Shown here piece after piece: positions 48,245 through 60,300 of a stretch of 64,000 nt of DNA. The notes beneath the pieces are model-generated. The model was not told the DNA's origin. It was given only the letters and a program-made list of their open reading frames with translations, and did not search any database. Both the position numbers and the translations under genes were made by a program. Position 1 is the stretch's first letter, and each line of letters begins with the position of its first letter. The stretch is from Chrysoperla carnea (Eukaryota > Arthropoda > Insecta > Neuroptera > Chrysopidae): assembly GCF_905475395.1 (NCBI RefSeq), contig NC_058338.1:8074935-8138934 (forward strand), in the 5' to 3' direction.

Positions 48245-48713
48245 CTAGCTGTGAACTACCCGCTTTGCTGGGAAACATCCCCACTTGCACCCCTCCCTCC
48301 ACATTTCCTTGCGTTGGATAACAGTTTTGTAATGTACACGTCATGCTCTTTTATTTGATATCCCACTTAGGTATATTTGTAAATTTTCGATAATTCCTTC
48401 CCACTTTCTCGCTACACCTTTCTACCCTCCGAAGGTTAAAAGTAGATAAAAACAATAGATCTTTGAAGCTGGTTGTATATCGTGTCAATATTGGAGCTTA
48501 ATCGATGCACAACTTTTTTATTTTTTTAAGCATATCCCTTTCAACCCCTATTTCAACCCCTTAATCTACTATAATATGGATGTATTATACATGAAAACCT
48601 TCCTCTTGAATCACTCTATCTATTAAAAAAACCGCATCAAAATCCGTTGCGTAGTTTCAAAGATTTAAGCGTACATAGGGACATAGGGACAGAAAAAGCG
48701 ACTTTGTTTTATA
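48245..48713 (-). mobile_element. Non-autonomous Helitron H2, complete copy
   Basis: CTAGCTGTGAACTACCCGCT, the TTTGCTGGG stem-loop and the body of family H2 run to GCGACTTTGTTTTATA at 48713, reading the 5' end on the minus strand. It is 469 bp, one base different in length from 32698-33165. The base before CTAG is A. Confidence 0.8.
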
Positions 48714-50394
48714 ATATGTAGTGATAAAACACAATATGATTCCATCTAAAGGTATCCATTTCGAAGCTAATAGTTAGAATTTTAGATAGCTATTATGTTA
48801 TTGCATATTTCTTTTTTTAACGTTTTTATAATAAAAATAAAATAATAAAAATGACCTCACACACATTTATTTAATAGTTAGTTGTAGATACGTATCCTAT
48901 TTTTGATGCTACCTATATTTTCATACCTTTTAACATATTTTATATCCATTTATATCCGTATTTAAAACTGATGATAGTGTACAGGAAGTAGTACGAATAA
49001 AAATGAATAATAAAACTGCGAGGCCCTATTATGATCCAAAAGTTGTACGAGAAAAATCCGTGCGAGGTGGCCGTGTCACGATTTTTACTATGGTCAAAGC
49101 TCTCGATCTTTTCATTTTGCATCAAGACCATCTCGTAGCTCAAATCAGGCAAAAGTTATAAATTTCCCAAAATTTAAATAGCTCTGGGCAAATACACGAT
49201 GAACCTAGTTGCTTCTCGATTTTTGGCAAAAATTAATTGGCATATCTCCTCTTTGATTGAAGGTTGGAGTTTAAAAAGCCTTTACACTACAAGATCAGGC
49301 CTTCACAATGCAAATAAGTTTACAAGTCTACTTGGGGATTCAATTCTCCCTCGTAATTTGAGTTAAAACTTACGAGTTTTGGTGCGAAACGGTAGATAAG
49401 GTGATATTTTTGGCATTAGTATGGCTGGTAGCGGTAACATGCCACTCTTTTGCTGATTAGTAGAAGGATGTAAGTATCTGCGAGTTTGCTTGTGACCAGT
49501 GGCGTTTGGTCAAACGTGGATGTCACCTAGATGATAAAATTTTTGTCACCAGGAATCATGTTAGAAGAGGTGCTCCGATATGTAAAAGTTAGGGTAAGTA
49601 CCATGTTATCAGTTTTGCGTGGTACAGGTGAGTACAGTTGAGAATCTGAATAGCACACCCTATCTGGTATCTGGTACCTGGTATCTCACCCCTCCACCAG
49701 CAAATATGTACGGCGATGCTAGATACTAGCTCTGCTAATTATCGTACAGGAATAAACCACGTAGTGACGGTAAATCAATTTTCGAAGGGAATCAAGTTTC
49801 AATTTGCCTTACAAATACAAAAACGTGTAAATTTTCAAATACTTGTAACTTGCATATACAAAAAAAGTTGTATGTCAATTGATGATGTCATTCAACACGC
49901 CATAATACTTTACACTGTTTTAGAAATTTGAATTGGTTTTTTTGAAGTAAATTTGAATATTTTTTGGTGTAAATCAGGTACTAAAAATTTAGGACAAAAG
50001 CCTATTACCAACCTCCGTATAATTAATATTACTTTCCAATTACAAGAGTTATGAAGAGATAAAAATAATATTAAATGTTTTTTGTAAATCGACTGGTATC
50101 TTCTTAATTCTATGAATCAAGGTAAATTCCTAAAATCTTTTATTAGTTAACATAAAACGATGATAACGTAAAAAAAAAAAGATCCTGTAATACGAAATGG
50201 AATAATAATCATTATCGTAAATAATAATAATGTTAGCTACATTAACAACAGTTAAAACCCTCACATTTATTGCTTTAATATATCCGTATCCGCCCACCCA
50301 TTATATGTATTATTTAAATCAGAAGAAATGAATTTTCCGACTTTCCTTTACATTTTTATTTCAGTTCAGTATCATTTTATTGAGAAAATTTTTC
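48714..50394. other. Non-coding stretch, somewhat higher G+C at 49020-49720
   Basis: Positions 49020-49720 look less A/T-biased (GCGAGGTGGCCGTGTCACGA) but lack a sustained frame, splice-bounded exon or known motif. Identity unknown. Confidence 0.35.
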
Positions 50395-50960
50395 TATACC
50401 ATGTATATAGGTAATAGATATCAAGGTATACTAAGTTAAGTCTCAAGTTTGTAACGCTTAAAACTATTGATGCTATAAACAAAATTTGGATATAAGTGTT
50501 CATAAAATTACCTAATTTGTCCATTTCCGGATGTCCGGTCGCCCGTCTATCTGTGAATACGATAACTCAAAAAAAATTAAAAGAGATACCAAGCTGAAAT
50601 TTTTACAGTGAAATCAGGAGGTAAAAAGTGAGGTTGCGTTCGTAAAAGAGCAACAAAGGTCAATTGGGTCTTGGGTCCGTAGGACCCATCTTGCAAACCA
50701 TTAGAAATAGAACAAAACTTTAAATGTAAAAATGTTCCTTACCAAAAAATAAACAACTTTTGTTTGAAACATTTTTTTGTAAACATTACTGTTTACTCAC
50801 GAGGGCACACATTAGATGCAAATTTTATAGTATGTATTTAGATGGGATTATCAGTTATGTATGTGTGACAGGTATATGTGTAATGTGATAGAGAAATTAA
50901 CACTGTCTATACATGGTATTTCAACAATTAACACAGTAAATTGTTTGTTTTCACTTGTTT
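50395..50960 (+). repeat. R550 dispersed element, copy 8
   Basis: A full-length copy (566 bp) from TATACCATGTATATAGGTAA to TTGTTTTCACTTG. It keeps the inverted TATACATGGTAT and has the long middle section GGTCAATTGGGTCTTGGGTC followed by CGTAGGACCCATCTTGC. Confidence 0.8.
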
Positions 50961-51364
50961 TTTTGTCAAGTCTTGAAAATGCATTAAAACTAAGTTGAAA
51001 ACACAGCAATTTCGAAAAGTTCAACGAAAACCGGGCTGAAACTTTTTCTATTTTCATATAATTTTATCTATTTTTGAATTATGAATTTTCGCAAGCAAAT
51101 TTCTCAGGACACGACTAAAGATAACCGAACGGTTGGCGTGAGTTCTCACGTGTTAGCAAAAGAGGTGTTGTCACGCGGACTAATATTGAAGCATCATTAA
51201 AAAAAAAGAATACCAATGCTACTTTTTCAACCTTGAAGTATTATTATTCATCCAAAGTGTCAAGGTATCAAAATAGGGTATTATCGTTAGTCAAAAATAA
51301 ATTATGAAATTTGAAAAAAGTTAAAATTTATGTAAAAATATACTTAAATATTCTGATTTCGAGT

Positions 51365-51805
51365 CATTAAAGCACATTTTTCTTTTAAAATATTAAAATT
51401 AAAAATCGTAATTTCTAAACTGTTTATCACGTGACCTAAAACGCGGGCAAGCCTTGCTGTGATGTCATATCGGTATGAGCCATAAACCATCAGTTAGTTC
51501 ATTGTAGACAGCTGGGTTAATATATCCATAGATAATCAGTATTTATATTTATTATAATCAGATGTCTATGAATATATCTGTCAAACTTATCTGTGTTATT
51601 TCGTATAATGATACCGATATCACGTCATCGAATTGGATGCACGCGTTTTTGACAGTTTAAAAAAGGTTTAAAATTTAATTTAAGTTTTTGTGCAAGAAAG
51701 CATGTGTATTTTTCTGAAATAAGTTTTTGGTGGCTTTTTATTAGCAAAATCAACATTTTGAAGTACTTTTTCAAATATTGTAGAATATCCTATTTCCAAT
51801 TTAAA
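51365..51805. repeat. Inverted-repeat element sharing an arm with SDR1 intron 2
   Basis: The left part (AAAACGCGGGCAAGCC, TGATGTCATATCGGTATGAG) and right part (CCGATATCACGTCATCGAAT, CACGCGTTTTTGACAG) are imperfect inverted copies around an A/T-rich centre with TATCCATAGATAATC. The right part plus centre matches 41395-41700 in reverse orientation. Confidence 0.55.
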
Positions 51806-52309
51806 AATAATCCTTTTTTGTTCTTCGTATCACATTAAAAATATCCAATTAAATAATTTGTTTCCAAATGTAATTTAACATATTATATTATTTATTTAAT
51901 TAAAACTGTTTTTTGAAAAAAAAAAACAAGTATTGTTTTGCATTTAATATATTATTTAGTAGGTAAATATTAAATTAAATTTTTGAAAATAAATAATAAA
52001 ATACCCCTTTAATTAAAATGAAATAAAATAAATAAATAATAATATACAACAAAATAGTTGTTAATATCAAATAAAGTCGTTTATTTGAATTGTATATATG
52101 TCGTAATGTGTAATCCATGCCAAAACATATTTAACTTCAAATACGTGTTTAATTTTGAACAAAAAAAAAAATCAGGTTAATGTGTTTACAATACATTTTC
52201 ATTTAATGGATATTTTTTAATAGATCGTTAGCCCATAATGAATCGAAAGAGAGAGAAAACTATTATGTTACTATGGTCCTTATCGCACGTTATCGTTCTG
52301 ATTTATTTT
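51806..52309. other. A+T-rich non-coding stretch
   Basis: Very A/T-rich simple-like sequence; nothing recognised. Confidence 0.4.
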
Positions 52310-53165
52310 TAACTTTATGACGTCATAAGAATCCAAAAAATTTAATTTTGCTCTATCACATCCAAATTTTATCCAATTTTGATAAATCAAGTATCAAATG
52401 CTACTAAATTTGGGTCATATTTTTCAAATTTGTGTTCAAAATTAATCTAGCTCAATAGATTTCAAGAATGTGGAGCCCTGGTACCGAAATTAAGCACATA
52501 ATTGATAGCTAGCGAAAAACTGACATCACAGTTGAAAAGAATGGTTCAAAATTAGTGGGTTTCAAAAAAAATTCCAATAAGTTCGGGTCAAATTTGCCTG
52601 TGCTATCAAAAAAATCGAATTTTTTAACTTTATGACGTCATCAGAATCCAAAAAATTTAATTTTGCTCTATCACATCCAAATTTTATCCAATTTTGATAA
52701 ATTAAGTATGTAATCCTACTAAATTTGGGCCATACTTTTCATTTTTGTGATCAAAATTAACCTGGCTCTAATAGATTTCAAGAATGTGGAGCCTTAGTAC
52801 CGAAATTAAGCACATAATTGATAACTAGCGAAAAACTGACATCACAGTTGAAAAGAATGACCCAAAATTAGTGGGTTTCAAAAAAAATTCCAATAAGTTC
52901 GGATCAAATTTGCCTGTGTTATCAAAAAAATCGAATTTTTTAACTTGATGACGTCATCAGAATCCAAAAAATTTAATTTTGCTTTATCACATTCAAATTT
53001 TATCCAATTTTGATAAACCAAGTATGTAACCTTATTAAATCTGGATCATACTTTTCATTTTTGTGATCAAAATTAATCTAGCTTTAACAGGTTTCAAGAA
53101 TGAGGAGTGCTGGCCCCTAAATTAAGCTTATTAGTGATAGCTAGCGAAAAACTGACATTCAACCA
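52310..53165. repeat. Satellite-like tandem array, unit 315 bp, ~2.7 units
   Basis: TGACGTCAT starts equivalent positions at 52318, 52633 and 52948, giving an exact 315-bp period. Each unit holds ATCCAAAAAATTTAATTTTG, TTTCAAGAATGTGGAGCC, AGCTAGCGAAAAACTGACAT and a run of TTCAAAAAAAATTCCAATAA. The last unit is more diverged and breaks off after CTGACATTCA. Confidence 0.9.
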
Positions 53166-53783
53166 CAAGACTAAACTTGGTGCTCGTACTACTTTAATTT
53201 TTTTGCTGATTTGTTTAGAGTGGTATTACTTCGATACTTCTATGCTTCCTTAAAAGTCTTTTAGTCTAAACTGGATTTTAAAAATATATAAGCATATTAA
53301 AATATGTGTGGTAACCAACATTTTACTCAGTCCTTAGTATTAGAATAAGCTGTATATTATTGGTATACTTTAAATACTTTTGATACGCTTGTGGTTTGAG
53401 TGATATTTTCTGGTATCAAATAAACTTATATAGTTATATTGTACTACAAAAGAAGCACTATATACTTCATCTAGTCTATATAAGCATCAAAGAGATGATA
53501 GTATGGTGGTTTTTGTGAAAAATAAAACGATTTAAGTTGTACAACAAATAATAAAACAAGATGATTTATATTTTTAAAACGTAAAAAAAAGGAGATATAT
53601 AGAGATTCGTTGAAAGTAGGATACTAGATCTATGTTTTGTATGGTCGGAAAACACAAGGAAAATATATATAACAAAAAACCATTGAAAAAGATTAACACA
53701 AACGTACTAAAATAAATTACTTGATTAAAAATAGAAGAAAAATTTATATACAATGTGTTTCAAGTTCATAATGTAATATTTGT

Positions 53784-54270
53784 CATACCATGTATATGAA
53801 ATATACCAAGATATACTAAGTTTAGTCCCAAGTTTGTAACGCTTAAAAATATTGATGCTATGAACAAAATTTTAGTATAGGTGTTTATAAAATCACCTAA
53901 TTAGTCCATTTCCAGTTGTTTGTCTGTCGTCTGTCGTCTGACCGTCTGTCCGTCTGTCATCACGATTGCTCAAAAACGAAAAGAGATATCAAGCTGAAAT
54001 TTTTATAGCGTGCTAAGGACGTAAAAAGTGAGGTCGAGTTCGTAAATGAGCAACATAGGTCAATTGGGTTCTTTATAAAAAATTAACAACTTTTGATTGA
54101 AACATTTTTTCGTAAACATTACTGTTAACTCGTGAGACCGCATACTATGCGCAAATTTTAGTATTATATGGGTATATCAGTTATATGTGTCTGAAATGTA
54201 TGTATGTGTAATGTGACAGAGTAATCAACACTGTCTATACATGGTATTTCAACAATTAACTCAGTCAATT
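53784..54270 (+). repeat. R550 dispersed element, copy 9
   Basis: It starts CATACCATGTATATGAAATA and ends at CAATTAACTCAGTCAATT, lacking the final TTTTCACTTG. It is shorter in the middle (a ~75-bp loss after CAATTGGGTTCTT). The GTCTGTC block is expanded (TCTGTCGTCTGTCGTCTGAC). Confidence 0.8.
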
Positions 54271-55319
54271 TATGGTAATTGTATTAGAATATCCTACATT
54301 TGTATAAAGAAGCTTAGAATTTTCTGACAATATTCCCGTAGCGATTATTACAACAACCTTAAGAGAATTGAACTAAGATCATGATACATTTCCTTGAAAC
54401 ATAATGTACATATGGAAATGACAAAGTAGTAAAAACAGATGAAAATTGAATTCTATACAATTGAAAATGATTTACGATATAAAATTTATAATTTTTGGTA
54501 TTGTTTTAAATTAGTTTTAAGAAACTTCTTGTAAATAATTCGTTTATTTTATACACACTTGAAAAAACTCTTCCCAATGCTGTGATATAATCTTTAATTT
54601 AAAATTTAATGTTTTTTTTATTCGTATAGAATTATAGATAATAATAATTATAGGATATCATGTACTCAAAAAGTAAGTACTTATAATAAAAATAAAATCT
54701 CTTTAAAAAAAATCACTTTTAATAGATAATTAATAATTGTAATGGTGATTCAAAATAACTAAACAAATTAGATTTTTGTGGTAATTATAAATAAATAATA
54801 ATATTTGCAAATCATGAAAGCAGATTTTAAACAAAATGCAAAAAAAAATTTTTTAACTGACTTTCAGAATTTGCAAAGATTAAGGCAAGATACAAAAAAA
54901 AGACAAAGAATATTTATAAAACTAAATTTAATTCTCAATGACATAATATTTTTGGTGTACGGGTTTTATTTTAATGTTGATTTATTAGGTTGGTTCAGTG
55001 GCGTGCAAATGATGCTTGTTTTTGGGTGAACAATAATTGTAAAACACCCATTTATTATTTGAAATAAAAATCAAATATAGTTCGATTAAAATCTGAACGT
55101 TTTTTTTTCAACACTTTTTAGCATATAACAATACTACTAAATATTAAGAATAGGACATATAAAGTTTAGTAAAATATTAAAAAATGTCCTACATTGAAAA
55201 CACACATATTTATATGGGCTTAAAGGAGTATTCTGGTCTAGAAGCCAAAATTGTAGGGATTTTTCAAACTAAGCTTATAAAAAAATTATAAAAGTTTTTG
55301 TAGACATTTTTATATAATA
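54271..55319. other. Non-coding stretch, nothing recognised
   Basis: The 74-codon frame at 54805-55029 is Lys/Asn-rich at first and then hydrophobic. I see no splice signals or family match. Confidence 0.35.
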
Positions 55320-55745
55320 CTAGCTTGATATCCGCCCGCTTCACTGAATTTAAAAGTAAAAACCACCTCACTTTTGATCCCACTTATCTTCCTTCCTCAT
55401 AAAACTCGAAGGTATGGTTTTACACAGCTAAAATATATGGAGTTTTCAATTTTTTTTTAAGTGTAAAAAATTTATATGTAATTCATTGAGTATATCCTTA
55501 AAGATGGCCATGAATTGTTTGACATTTATTTTTAAAATTTTTATAGAAATCTTTAATTTATGATTCTAAATGATGATCATAGATGGAGTAGTAAAATGCA
55601 AGATGAACTTTAATTTTTTTAAAAATAATCTTTATAAATTAGATCTCATGTGTTATTCTGATGTATGAGCTATATTATTGTTCAGTTTCATTCAAATCCA
55701 TTTATTAGTTTTTACGTGAAAGCACTTACTTTCCAAATATAGAGA
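55320..55745 (-). mobile_element. Non-autonomous Helitron H1, near-complete diverged copy
   Basis: CTAGCTTGATATCCGCCCGC and TTCACTGAATTTAAAAGTAA mark the 3' end. The body includes AAAGATGGCCATGAATTG and ATGTGTTATTCTGATGTATG. The 5' end TCTCTATATTTGG finishes at 55745 before T. Confidence 0.7.
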
Positions 55746-55779
55746 TCTTATAATAAAAAAAATTGTAAAAATTAAAAAT

Positions 55780-56057
55780 TCTTCGAACTACAGGCCGACG
55801 GTGACGTGGGGGCTACCAAAAAAACACCGCACTCTCAGCCCTTGTAGTGATCCGAAATAAATAAAAAAAATTGAAAATTTGTTAATTAAGTTATAGATAA
55901 ATCCAATGTGATAATTTTTTATACATATTTATAGTTAGTTATATTTATAATTATAATAGATTAGATTAATACTGTGAATATAACTCTGTAGTTAACAAAT
56001 TTATTAAAAAAAAGTCAGTGTTTCTACACAAAAATCATTTTTTTCATTTTAATGCAA
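55780..56057. other. Possible short retroposon 3' tail, otherwise A+T-rich
   Basis: The G+C-richer patch 55790-55860 (CGACGGTGACGTGGGGGCTA) ends GATCCGAAATAAATAAAAAA, reminiscent of a non-LTR 3' end. There is too little to assign. Confidence 0.3.
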
Positions 56058-56800
56058 AATTCTTATGTATGGGTATGGAGGTTAGCGGGCCATGCTCGAG
56101 GATCGCGCCTCGAGGCAATGGTTCAGAGCACCTAGCCAAGTAGACCCTTGTACTCTATTCCCGCTACACTTTTCAGTGGCTATTATAACCAACTGATGTA
56201 CTGAAACCCAGGATTTGCAAGCGCTGAGTTTCCTAATTTCTTCTGGTTCGACTATGGCCGGACCAAACCATTTCCTTTGCTGCTGTATGAGCGCCGGGCA
56301 GTAACAGAGAAAGTGGATCGATGTTTCTTCTGAATTTTCTTCGCATCTGTCACACACGGGAGATTGTCTTTTTCCAATCTGATGTTGGAACTTGTTCAGG
56401 TTATCATGCCCTGTGAGTAACTCTATGATGACTCTAATATCAGCTCTGTTTAGTTTCAAGATCTCCTCGGCTCTGTTACCGAACGAGTTTCCTTCACCCA
56501 ACAGGCTTTTGGCGATTCGCCCTCCCTCGTAGCTGGTCCATGCCTTTAATTGTTGGTTTTTCAGATTGTCACCTAATCTCTTAAGACCTTCTTGGTATGG
56601 CATCCTCGCAAGCTTTTCTTGAGTTGGAGCCATGGGGGTTCCCAGTTTGGTTAGCTTGTCTGCTCTCTCATTACCGTTACAACCAGAGTGTCCGGAGATC
56701 CAGGTAATATTGACTTTATTGTGCCTCGCCAAGTTGTTTAGACTGTTTCTAGTCTCCTTGATGAGTCGCGATGACACTGTAAAGTTTGATAGCGTTTATG
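56058..56800 (-). mobile_element. Non-LTR retrotransposon 3' end with RNase H domain, 5'-truncated
   Basis: The minus-strand frame ends at 56082 and encodes the C-terminal part of an RNase H domain. The motif GHSGCNGNERAD (about residues 29-40) has the conserved His and Asp. A linker and the Cys/His cluster CDRCEENSEETSIHFLCYC follow, ending SSSMAR. A 5-6-residue segment around EEIRKLSA is intact here and altered by a small deletion in the copy at 4405-4903. Upstream similarity stops near 56800 at an in-frame stop, so the reverse transcriptase is lost. After the stop only CCTCCATACCCATACAT remains. The uninterrupted 231-codon frame indicates a fairly recent insertion. Confidence 0.85.
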
Positions 56801-57305
56801 TAAATGGTAACAATTTTAAAAGCATTTATTGACTAAAAAACCAATATTTATTACGATTTCTTCATGTACCCATGTAAATAGGGCTGTTTTTAATATTTAA
56901 TAGATCAGCTAAACGGACCTATGAATTGTTTTAAAACTAAAGGTTAAAGGGGCTTGGTTAAAAAGCAAAGAAGAATATCGTATGATAATATTTGTTGGTA
57001 AAGTTGGAAAAGTATAGCGAAGCGGACGAATACCGGCAAGTAGTATTTCAATAAATAATTTTATTTAGGTAATGACAAAATAATTTAAAAAAAAAGGAAT
57101 TATCCAGGGTAATAAACCATATCTTTTGTAAATGAAATAATTAATACTTTTCAAAGCTACGCCAATGATCTAATACACATGAATGGTGTATAGAGAAACC
57201 TCCTAAATCTATGACGGAATATATAAAAGAATATTTGAAACGTACAATCATCTAATTGAATTTTGTGCATCAAACGAGTAAGATTGCTAAATTTTTTTTA
57301 TAACT

Positions 57306-60300
57306 ATGACATCATTAAAGGGTAAAGTGGCTTTAGTTACCGGTGCCAGTTCAGGAAATGGACAAGGAATTACACGAGCTCTTGTGAAACATGGAATGAT
57401 TGTAAGTTAATTGAATTTTTATGTTCCTAAAATAAATTTTCATATTTCGAACTTAGATAGTTGTCCCTTTCGATAGATAAAGCTTGTTTAAAATCTTCTT
57501 TAAGAGACTTCGGTTGACTTAGCTATTACTCAGCCATATATAATTACCTGACTAAAACACAGAAATCCAGATTTACAGAAAAGGAAATGTTCACTTCAGT
57601 TTCCTCCATGCAACACGATCATTTCATTGATCTGGTAGATACCCTTCAAGAATTATTCTTATTATTCAAGAAAAATATTTTTCGAATAATTTAAGCCTTT
57701 TAAACTCAAATAAAACTCTAAGGAGGGATAAGGCTTCATTTCAGCCCCACAATAATGAAAGGAGACTGGGTGCTTAATGATGAAATATATTTTTAGAAAA
57801 AAAAACTATAATTAATATTACTGGTAGGACGCAAAGCTATAAGTTGTAATTTTTAAAGCTGAATTGTATAAAAGAAAACCGACTTCAACAGAAAATCTTT
57901 TCCAAAACAAATTAAAATGCACTAAAAAGTAAAAAAATAACGATAATATAATGTAGTTAAAATTATTGTATTTTTGGAGTCGGTGTCAGCCGAAGAAACA
58001 ACTCTGAAAGAACAGTTTGCTACATTAGTTTGGCTGACACCGACTCTAAAAATAACAATAATTTTAACTGCATTATATTATCGTTATTTTTTTACTTTTT
58101 AGTGCATAATAATTTGTTTTGGAAAAGATTTTCTTTTGAAGTCGGTTTTCTTTTTGTTAAAAGTTTTTTTATTTTGTGATTTTTAGTGAATCTGAAGTAC
58201 ACTAACTAATTTTTCACTAAAAAAGAATCATCGAAACCGGTTGACGTGATATTGAGTTATTCGTCCTCTTGTCGTGCATAATGAATGCAAATTTAAGACT
58301 TTTATGATTTTCTCATGGATGCTGTTGTCAGAACTAGACTAAAATGAAATGGGACCACACGGGAAGCCCAAGCTTTCAAACAGATAAAGAATCATCAAAA
58401 TCGGTTCACCCAGTCTAAAGTTCTGAGGAACAAACATAAAAAAAAAATACAGTCGAATTGAGAACCTCCTTTTTTTTCTTCTGGGATGTAATGAGGCCAT
58501 ATCGATATCTCTCCTTAACTTTTCCGCGAAAATAAAAGATTTTAGATAAAAATTTGTGGTCCGAGGTAAAATTGTAATAAAAAAACCAGCTGGAGTATAG
58601 GTGAAAAACCATTCGACAAAGGAAATCTTTTTGGCGCTCTAATTATTTTACATAGCATGGATGTTTTTAGTTTTAATTTTGAAAGAGTCATTACAAAGAA
58701 GGTTCTAGTATTCGAATTACTAATGTTAATTGAAGCCAATTGTTATCTAATAAAAAAAACTGACATAGAATCAATTAATAATATACATAAATAAATATGT
58801 TTTTAAGTTCACAAAAAAAAAAGAATTAAAAATATACATTCACTATTGCAATGACCTTGACAATTAAGTAATGATTTGCAAAAATAAATAAATTTAACCT
58901 TGACTTTATCTTCCGGTATTATCTCATAATATAAATTACTGAATTTTTTTTAAAGAGAATTGAAAAACATTTCATATATCTATCGCCTTAACCAACTGGA
59001 CCATAATATGCTTTAGGCTAATGGACAATTTTTTTTTTAACGCAACGAATTTTTATTTATTTTTTTATTTTTTTTTTTACAAAATACAGTCAAACCTGAA
59101 TAAGCGAGAGTTCAAGGTAGCACAATCTCATTCTCGCTTATAGAGGTTTCTCACTAATCCGAGTTTCTCGCTAATGCAGGTACATGGATAGCGTTTCTCT
59201 CTTATAGAGGTACGCAGCAATAACAAGTTACAGCAAGTAAGAATCTAGTAAATTGTAGCTATAGTTCCTCCTAAATAATATAAATAAATAAAGCTCGACT
59301 GCCGCTTATAGAGGTATAGATAAGTAGCAGTCTCACTTACGGAGGTCCATGAGGGAAAAACGACTCTCTCTTACAGAGGTTTTTGTTTCTCGCTAATAGT
59401 TTTGGGAGCTTAAAAAGACGAGTCCTGGCTATTACTCTCATTTATAGAGTTTTCTCACTTAGCCAGGTTTGACTGTATATACAAAAAAAATCAAAGTCGA
59501 TTTTCGATGATTTTAAATGTTTATGATTTTGTAAAATAAAAAGACAACTTAATTGTCGAGTAACTCCTTTTTAGAAAATAAATAAGTTTTTTTGGTACTT
59601 TTGTTTTAGGTTGTAGGTGTGGCACGTCGATTAGATCGTTTAGAAGCTTTAGCCAAAGAATTGAAAAATGAACCTGGTAAATTTCATTATCTTCAAGTCG
59701 ATATGTTGAAAGAAGATCAAATTTTGAGCGCTTTCCAATTTATTAAAAAAGAATTTGGAGCGTTACATGTTCTAGTTAACAATGCTGGAGTTGCACGAAA
59801 TACTAGTTTATCAGGTAAAAATGGCATTGTTTCTTTTAGTGAAGTAAATTCAGCATAAAATATTTTAGTTTTAAAAAAAATACTCGCCCCGTTGTGGAAG
59901 AATAATTGTTCTAAAGAATTTAGAAATGTGCTTGCAAAAATCCATTTTGGAAGACAAAAATATAGGGTAGTATAGAGCTAAAAAAACGAAAAAATTTAGA
60001 CTAGCGAACGTCAAATCCTTTCAAAACTTTACGAGAGAAGACGGTTTTATCTCGTTTTTCGCCATTTATTTTCTCGCCTTGTATGATTGGCAGGAAATTC
60101 GTTATGGGTTCAAATTGTAACTTACTGGTATCTTTTTGTAAATGATAACTTTAAATCATATCTTTTCGTCGAAAAATGATATAAGATTGCCGCACAATTC
60201 ACGAAAATGCAAATTATAGATGCTTCGGCAAAGCCATACGCGATAGGTAACGAAGCATCCTACGTCAATTGAAACAAAAGAATTCCTACGTGATGAAACC

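Noticed and set aside
54805..55029. 74-codon plus frame
   Set aside because: Low-complexity Lys/Asn-rich start, no splice evidence and no family resemblance.
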